Source: Nitrosopumilaceae archaeon (GTDB taxonomy: Archaea > Thermoproteota > Nitrososphaeria > Nitrososphaerales > Nitrosopumilaceae). From it: a stretch of DNA of 64,000 nucleotides. Positions 59,628 to 64,000 of this stretch are shown here, in pieces. The notes under the pieces were generated by a model that ran no database searches, was not told the origin of the DNA, and saw only the letters and a list, made by a program, of their open reading frames with translations. A program made the position numbers and the translations under genes. Each line of letters opens with the position of its first letter. Positions within the stretch are counted from its first letter, which is position 1. The stretch is taken from assembly GCA_035631875.1 (NCBI GenBank), contig DASQHX010000011.1, forward strand, positions 248,001 through 312,000, in the 5' to 3' direction.

Positions 59628-60875
59628 TTGGTAAAGATAGATCCTTGGCAGAATGCATTAAAACAACTTGACGATGCAGCAAAAATTCTGAAACTTGATC
59701 CAGGCGTGCACGAGATGCTTGCAACACCAAAAAAAATTCTTACAGTATCCATTCCAGTTAAAATGGACAACGGAAAGATCAGAGTCTTCACAGGATATAG
59801 ATCACAGCATAATGATTTTCGAGGTCCCCACAAAGGAGGAATTAGATATCATCCAGGTGTTACACTAGAAGAAGTAAAGGCACTCTCAATGTGGATGACA
59901 TGGAAGTGTGCCATAGTTGATGTTCCATTTGGTGGAGGAAAAGGTGGAATCATTTGTGATCCAAAGAAATTATCAGCTGGAGAAAAAGAACGAATGACAA
60001 GAAGATACGCATATGCCATTTCTGAAATTATTGGACCAGGAAAAGATATTCCAGCTCCTGATGTTTACACTACTGGCAAAGAAATGGCTCAGATTATGGA
60101 TGTATATAGTGTAATGCATGGACAAGGAGAACCAGCTGTTATAACAGGAAAACCACTTTCTGTAGGAGGCTCTCTTGCTAGAAATGTTGCAACCGGTTTG
60201 GGTGTAGCATACTGTGTGAGAGAGGGTGCAAAAAAACTCAAACTAAAACTAAGGGGCGCTAGAGTAGTCATACAAGGATTTGGAAATGCGGGAACATTTG
60301 CAGCAGAATACATAGAAAAAATGGGTGCAAAAGTTATTGCAGTTAGTGATTCAAAAGGTTCTATAATAAATCCAAAGGGACTAGATTCAAAAAAAGTTCT
60401 TGATTACAAAAACAAACATGGTTCAGTTATTGGATATCCTGGAAGCAAAAAAATAACAACAGAACAACTTCTAACTACACCATGTGATATACTTGTTCCA
60501 GCAGCTTTAGAAAATCAAATAACACCAGAGATTGCAAAAAATATCAGGTGTAAGATTATAGCGGAAGCAGCAAACGGACCAACAACACCTGAGGCTGATG
60601 TCGTTTTATTCAAGAAAAAAATAATGGTGATACCTGACATTTTGGCAAATTCGGGTGGAGTATGCATATCGTATCTGGAATGGGTACAAAACCTGCAGAG
60701 ATATTACTGGACATTTGACGAAGTGGCAAAAACTATGGAAAAACATATTGTCAGAGGCTTTAATGACACATACAACTTGGCACAAAAACACAAAGTAGAC
60801 ATGCGAAAAGGCAGCATGGTTTTAGCAGTTAGCCGAGTACTGGAATCGTTTGAAGCACGTGGCCTGTGGCCTTAG
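59628..60875 (+). CDS. gdhA: Glutamate dehydrogenase
   Basis: 415 residues. GDH reversibly converts 2-oxoglutarate and ammonia to glutamate, linking assimilation of ammonium to carbon metabolism. The substrate motif VPFGGGKGG (99-107) with catalytic lysines (K69, K93, K105), PAPDVYTTGKEM and the nucleotide-binding IQGFGNAGTFAAEYI stretch are present. The start is TTG 59628. It probably uses NADP(H) or NAD(H); not determinable by eye. A TATA-like AAATTTAAATAG lies about 40 bases upstream. Confidence 0.95.
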   Translation: MVKIDPWQNALKQLDDAAKILKLDPGVHEMLATPKKILTVSIPVKMDNGKIRVFTGYRSQHNDFRGPHKGGIRYHPGVTLEEVKALSMWMTWKCAIVDVPFGGGKGGIICDPKKLSAGEKERMTRRYAYAISEIIGPGKDIPAPDVYTTGKEMAQIMDVYSVMHGQGEPAVITGKPLSVGGSLARNVATGLGVAYCVREGAKKLKLKLRGARVVIQGFGNAGTFAAEYIEKMGAKVIAVSDSKGSIINPKGLDSKKVLDYKNKHGSVIGYPGSKKITTEQLLTTPCDILVPAALENQITPEIAKNIRCKIIAEAANGPTTPEADVVLFKKKIMVIPDILANSGGVCISYLEWVQNLQRYYWTFDEVAKTMEKHIVRGFNDTYNLAQKHKVDMRKGSMVLAVSRVLESFEARGLWP

Positions 60876-60910
60876 GATATCTTCAATAGCAAGGAAAGTC
60901 AAGTTAGATT

Positions 60911-61138
60911 ATGGCCAAAGCATTTGTCGCAGTTCATTGCAACACAGGAAAGGAAAATCAAGTAATCAGAGCATTGATGGAAATAAAAGGAATCTCAGAA
61001 GTTACAGGTGTTCTTGGACTATATGATGTAATAGTGAAGATAGAGTCAGACGACACTAGGAAACTTGAAGAAATTATTACAAAAAAAGTAAGAACCGTAC
61101 CTCATATTCTTACAACCATGACACTAGTTGTCATGTAA
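60911..61138 (+). CDS. Lrp/AsnC-type ligand-binding (RAM) domain protein
   Basis: 75 residues: a complete RAM (SAM) effector-binding fold (FVAVHCNTGKENQVIRALMEIKGISEVTGVLGLYDVIVKIE) with no DNA-binding domain. Stand-alone RAM proteins in archaea are thought to form decamers and bind amino acids, sometimes alongside full Lrp regulators. The place directly after gdhA suggests a nitrogen or amino-acid sensor role. Confidence 0.88.
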   Translation: MAKAFVAVHCNTGKENQVIRALMEIKGISEVTGVLGLYDVIVKIESDDTRKLEEIITKKVRTVPHILTTMTLVVM

Positions 61139-61193
61139 AAAATTTTACAATGTATTGACTAGATTATAAAATAAAAAGTGATTTTAGTCTGGT

Positions 61194-61544
61194 TTAGGAT
61201 GTGCTAAAAGAACTTCCACAGGAACAGCTCTTTGTCACGTTTGGATTGTTGATTTTAAATCCAGCACCCATCAGACTTTCAATATAGTCAACATTTGCAC
61301 CTTTAAGATAGTCAGCACTATAGCTGTCTATTACCATCTTTACACCATTTTCTTCTATTACAAGATCGTCCTCTTCGGCCTTTTGCTCAAAACCCATTCC
61401 ATATGAAAGGCCTGAACAACCGCCGCCTTGAACATACACTCTAAGAAATTCTGGCTTATCTGCTTCCTCTTTCATAAAGGCAATTACTTTTTCTGCTGCT
61501 TTTGGAGTAATTGTAAGCAGTTTGGTGGTCTGTGAGTTACTCAT
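61194..61544 (-). CDS. Fe-S assembly protein, HesB/IscA/ErpA family
   Basis: 116 residues, A-type carrier: C43 in GGGCSGLSYG and C107/C109 in the C-terminal CSCGSSF match the cysteines that bind Fe or a cluster. The intervening FEQKAEEDDLVIEENGVKMVIDSYSADYLKGANVDY stretch is typical. It passes Fe-S clusters to target proteins. Stand-alone, with a promoter divergent from nothing close (the neighbouring hydratase is on the same strand with its own start). Confidence 0.93.
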   Translation of the reverse strand: MSNSQTTKLLTITPKAAEKVIAFMKEEADKPEFLRVYVQGGGCSGLSYGMGFEQKAEEDDLVIEENGVKMVIDSYSADYLKGANVDYIESLMGAGFKINNPNVTKSCSCGSSFSTS

Positions 61545-61622
61545 AACTAATGTGAGTCTTTTAAATTATAATAAGCTTTTCATACTTGACATATTAGGAA
61601 TCTCGTAAAAAATGGGTTTTTT

Positions 61623-62384
61623 CTATTTCTTTGACTTATTTACAAAAGCAGTCATTCTTTCCGCTCTGTCGGGATGAGTAAAACATAATCCCCAAGTGTA
61701 TAACTCCAAGGCAAGTCCTGTATCAATGTCCGAATTTCTGCCTTTGTTAATGGCAATCTTTGACATTCTTACTGCCATTGCAGAATTTTGCGCTATCATC
61801 TTTGCCATGTTATTTGCTTCCTCAGAAAGCTTTGACAATTCAATTACTTGGTTTACCAGACCAATTTCTTTTGCTTCATTTGCTTTTACTTGTCGTCCTG
61901 TATAGATCAATTCTTTTGCTTTTGCAATTCCAACAATTCTCTGTAATCTTTGTGTTCCACCCCATCCTGGACAAACTCCTATGGTTACTTCGGGCTGACC
62001 CATCTTTGCAGTATCTGCCGCAATTCTAATATCGCATGCCAGAGCAAGTTCACATCCTCCCCCTAACGCAAATCCATTTACTGCTGCAATTGTTGGTTTG
62101 CTACAATTTTCAACTGTGAAAGTTAGAAGGTGTCCTGTCTTTGCATATGCTTCTGATTCAATTGGTGTGATGGTAGACATGTATGCAATGTCTGCACCTG
62201 CAGAAAATGCCTTGTCACCTTCTCCTGTAAGTATGATTACCTTGACAGCGTCATCTTTGTCAATCTCGTTGAAAACTGTAATTAGTTCTTTAGCAACTTC
62301 AGTATTCATTGCATTATATTTGTCAGGTCTGTTTATTTTTACAGTAGCAACTCCATCTGATTTTGAGACGTTAACTAGTGACAT
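61623..62384 (-). CDS. Enoyl-CoA hydratase (3-hydroxypropionyl-CoA dehydratase/crotonyl-CoA hydratase)
   Basis: 253 residues of the crotonase fold. The oxyanion loop [11 protein letters not shown] (59-69), the catalytic Glu pair E112 (in GGGCELA) and E132 (in GQPEVTIG), and PGWGGTQRL are present. The gene stands next to the ADP-forming CoA ligase gene, exactly the arrangement of Nmar_1308/Nmar_1309 in Nitrosopumilus. There the hydratase serves two steps of the 3-hydroxypropionate/4-hydroxybutyrate cycle. Function is therefore assigned with good confidence by context. Confidence 0.92.
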   Translation of the reverse strand: MSLVNVSKSDGVATVKINRPDKYNAMNTEVAKELITVFNEIDKDDAVKVIILTGEGDKAFSAGADIAYMSTITPIESEAYAKTGHLLTFTVENCSKPTIAAVNGFALGGGCELALACDIRIAADTAKMGQPEVTIGVCPGWGGTQRLQRIVGIAKAKELIYTGRQVKANEAKEIGLVNQVIELSKLSEEANNMAKMIAQNSAMAVRMSKIAINKGRNSDIDTGLALELYTWGLCFTHPDRAERMTAFVNKSKK

Positions 62385-62426
62385 GAAAAAACTCCAATTT
62401 ACAGGAAATTAAACGTTGTCAGAAGG

Positions 62427-64000
62427 TTAGTGTTTTCCCCATTGATGTAATGCGGATGCAACTGCTACCCATGTTCTAATGTCATCATATACTGGAACAT
62501 TGTGTTTTTCAATCATATCTGAAACCTTTTTTGTATAAGGCCCACCATTTCCACCTACTATGATTGGCTTCTTTTGCTGTTTTGAAAACTCTCCAAGATA
62601 ATCAATGATTGTTTCTTCTAATGGATCATCTTGAAATACAAACCATGGCATGATGATATCCACATTAGGATCTTCCATGAATTTTTGAATTGTGTACCTA
62701 TAATCATCTGCATTTGCTCCGCCAGTTACATCTACTGGGTTTCCACTTCCAATAACATATGTTACAGGATAATGCGCCTTCATTTCTTTTACAGTATTTT
62801 CTGTGACCTTGGCAAGTTCTAATCCAAATCTTTCAAAGTGATCTATTGCTCCAATCATAGGTCCTGCACCATTACTTACAAGACCAATTCTGCCGCCTTT
62901 TGCAGCTGGTTGCCATGCAAGTGCCTTTACTGCTCCTGCAAGTTCCTGATAACTATCTACTGAAATTATTCCAGCTTGTTTGAATGCTCCCATAATTATT
63001 GCATTAGAGCCTCCCAATGATCCAGTATGTGATGCTGCCTGTTTTGCTCCTAGTGTTGTTCTACCACTCTTCCAAATTACAACTGGTTTGTGTTTTTCTG
63101 CCATTACACGCTTTGCAGTCTCTATGAATTTGCGGCCATCTCCAAATCCTTCTACATATAGTGCAATTACTTTGGTCTGAGGATCGTTTGCTAGATACCA
63201 AATCATATCTGCTTCGTCTACATCTGATCTGTTTCCATAGCTTACCATCTTTGAAAGACCAAAAGTATCTGCAGTTTCTAAAAAGCTGATTCCCATAGTT
63301 CCGCTTTGAGATAATAATGCAACAGGTCCTAGTTTAGCTCTTACCATTCTTTCCTGTCCTTGGAATGCGCAATCTAGTCTATTTGCTGCATTGAACATGC
63401 CGATACAATTTGGACCAATTATTCTAATTTTGTGTACTTCTGACAAACGTTTTATTTCTGCTTCCATTGCTGCTCTATCACCACCAAGTTCTTTTCCACC
63501 CCCAGACACGATTACAACATTATGTATTCCTTTTTTTGCACATTCTTCTAAAACCGGTGCTGTAATGGAAAGATCTACACAAACCACTACCAAGTCTACC
63601 TTATCTGGAATTACAGATAATGATGGATAGCATTTGAGTCCCAAAATTTCTTCTGACTTTGGATTTATTGGATATACTTTTCCTTTGTAATCGTGTTTTG
63701 CAATACTATCTAAAACAGAATTGCCAATTTTTCCTGGAGTTGCAGATGCTCCAACCAACGCTACTGACTGTGGCGTAAAAAACGTCTCCATAAATTCTGC
63801 ATTTGGTTGTACTTTAGAAATTGCATCTTTTTTGAATTCCTTTCTTAAAAGTATCTTTGCATCAACAACATAGTATGATTTTGGATACACCACAATTGGG
63901 TTAAAGTCAATGCTGTCAAAGTAGCCTGCATTGTCTGTTCCAATCTTTCCTATCTGAACTAGTGCCTTTGCAAGCATGTTTTGGTCTATTGGTTTGCTTC
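62427..64000 (-). CDS. ADP-forming acyl-CoA ligase (3-hydroxypropionyl-CoA synthetase), partial
   Basis: The reading frame enters from beyond the right edge of the window; about 524 residues are seen. They contain the end of an ATP-grasp domain, then the CoA-binding domain ([21 protein letters not shown]) and ligase domain with the phosphohistidine loop SHTGSLGG. This is the NDP-forming acetyl-CoA synthetase type in the reordered beta-alpha arrangement. The neighbour of the hydratase matches Nmar_1309, which activates 3-hydroxypropionate with ATP to ADP, an energy-saving step in the thaumarchaeal carbon-fixation cycle. The N-terminus is missing. Confidence 0.9.
   Translation of the reverse strand, partial: SKPIDQNMLAKALVQIGKIGTDNAGYFDSIDFNPIVVYPKSYYVVDAKILLRKEFKKDAISKVQPNAEFMETFFTPQSVALVGASATPGKIGNSVLDSIAKHDYKGKVYPINPKSEEILGLKCYPSLSVIPDKVDLVVVCVDLSITAPVLEECAKKGIHNVVIVSGGGKELGGDRAAMEAEIKRLSEVHKIRIIGPNCIGMFNAANRLDCAFQGQERMVRAKLGPVALLSQSGTMGISFLETADTFGLSKMVSYGNRSDVDEADMIWYLANDPQTKVIALYVEGFGDGRKFIETAKRVMAEKHKPVVIWKSGRTTLGAKQAASHTGSLGGSNAIIMGAFKQAGIISVDSYQELAGAVKALAWQPAAKGGRIGLVSNGAGPMIGAIDHFERFGLELAKVTENTVKEMKAHYPVTYVIGSGNPVDVTGGANADDYRYTIQKFMEDPNVDIIMPWFVFQDDPLEETIIDYLGEFSKQQKKPIIVGGNGGPYTKKVSDMIEKHNVPVYDDIRTWVAVASALHQWGKH

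Overview
The window is AT-rich archaeal DNA from a group I.1a ammonia-oxidising thaumarchaeon (Nitrososphaerota, probably Nitrosopumilaceae; the genus cannot be fixed by eye). The evidence is the gene mix: eukaryote-type topoisomerase IB together with topoisomerase VI, an archaeal histone, fibrillarin/Nop5, aIF2-beta and aIF1A, an RPC34-like polymerase-associated protein, TATA-box promoters with many leaderless or TTG/GTG starts, and at the right end two adjacent genes of the 3-hydroxypropionate/4-hydroxybutyrate carbon-fixation cycle. Three tRNA genes are present (Cys-GCA, Ser-GCT, Met-CAT with a small intron in the anticodon stem). I see no rRNA, CRISPR array, replication origin or prophage.

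Layout. 0-8.5 kb: a YkgJ-like cysteine protein, a possible small structured RNA, an AIPR-type putative defence protein, tRNA-Cys, histone, TatD, then a t6A-related group (ubiquitin-like/Cgi121 fusion, THUMP protein, Sua5) and several very small zinc-ribbon proteins. 8.5-14 kb: purA, pyrF, a Nudix hydrolase, uppS (apparently with an AUA start) and a DUF373 membrane protein. 14-20 kb: the archaeal information-processing cluster aIF2-beta, DUF424, aIF1A, Rio1, Dim2/Pno1, Top6B, Top6A. 20-28 kb: membrane small heat-shock protein, UbiX, MTA phosphorylase/APRT purine salvage, a secreted Ig-repeat surface protein and an OLD-family ATPase/nuclease. 28-38 kb: RPC34-like protein, RlmE, Trm1, RNase HII, fibrillarin/Nop5, PyrD/PyrK, a large radical-SAM protein, ribosomal protein S30e and MscL.

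38.4-42.15 kb is the clearest accessory region. A 2.7 kb IS6-like element has matching 16-bp terminal inverted repeats and a perfect 8-bp target duplication. It carries membrane-protein passengers, a SWIM/zinc-ribbon/DDE transposase and a divergent ribbon-helix-helix gene facing strong palindromes. It sits exactly 8 bp from the decayed remnant of a related element and 47 bp upstream of radA.

42-48 kb: radA, then the conserved L21e-Rpb4-DUF655-KsgA-Mtq2 cluster, MsrA, an isocitrate/isopropylmalate dehydrogenase-type enzyme, a phosphoesterase and tRNA-Ser. 48-54 kb: small zinc and helical proteins, a SirB1-like protein with a partner of unknown function, tRNA-Met, a 17-residue Lys/Ala micro-ORF divergent from a TRAM-domain protein, and topoisomerase IB. 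54-64 kb: SDR, an MrfA/Hrq1-type helicase, an epimerase, a UbiE-type methyltransferase, TatA, glutamate dehydrogenase, an Lrp ligand-binding domain, an IscA-type protein, and the enoyl-CoA hydratase/ADP-forming CoA ligase pair, the latter cut by the window edge.
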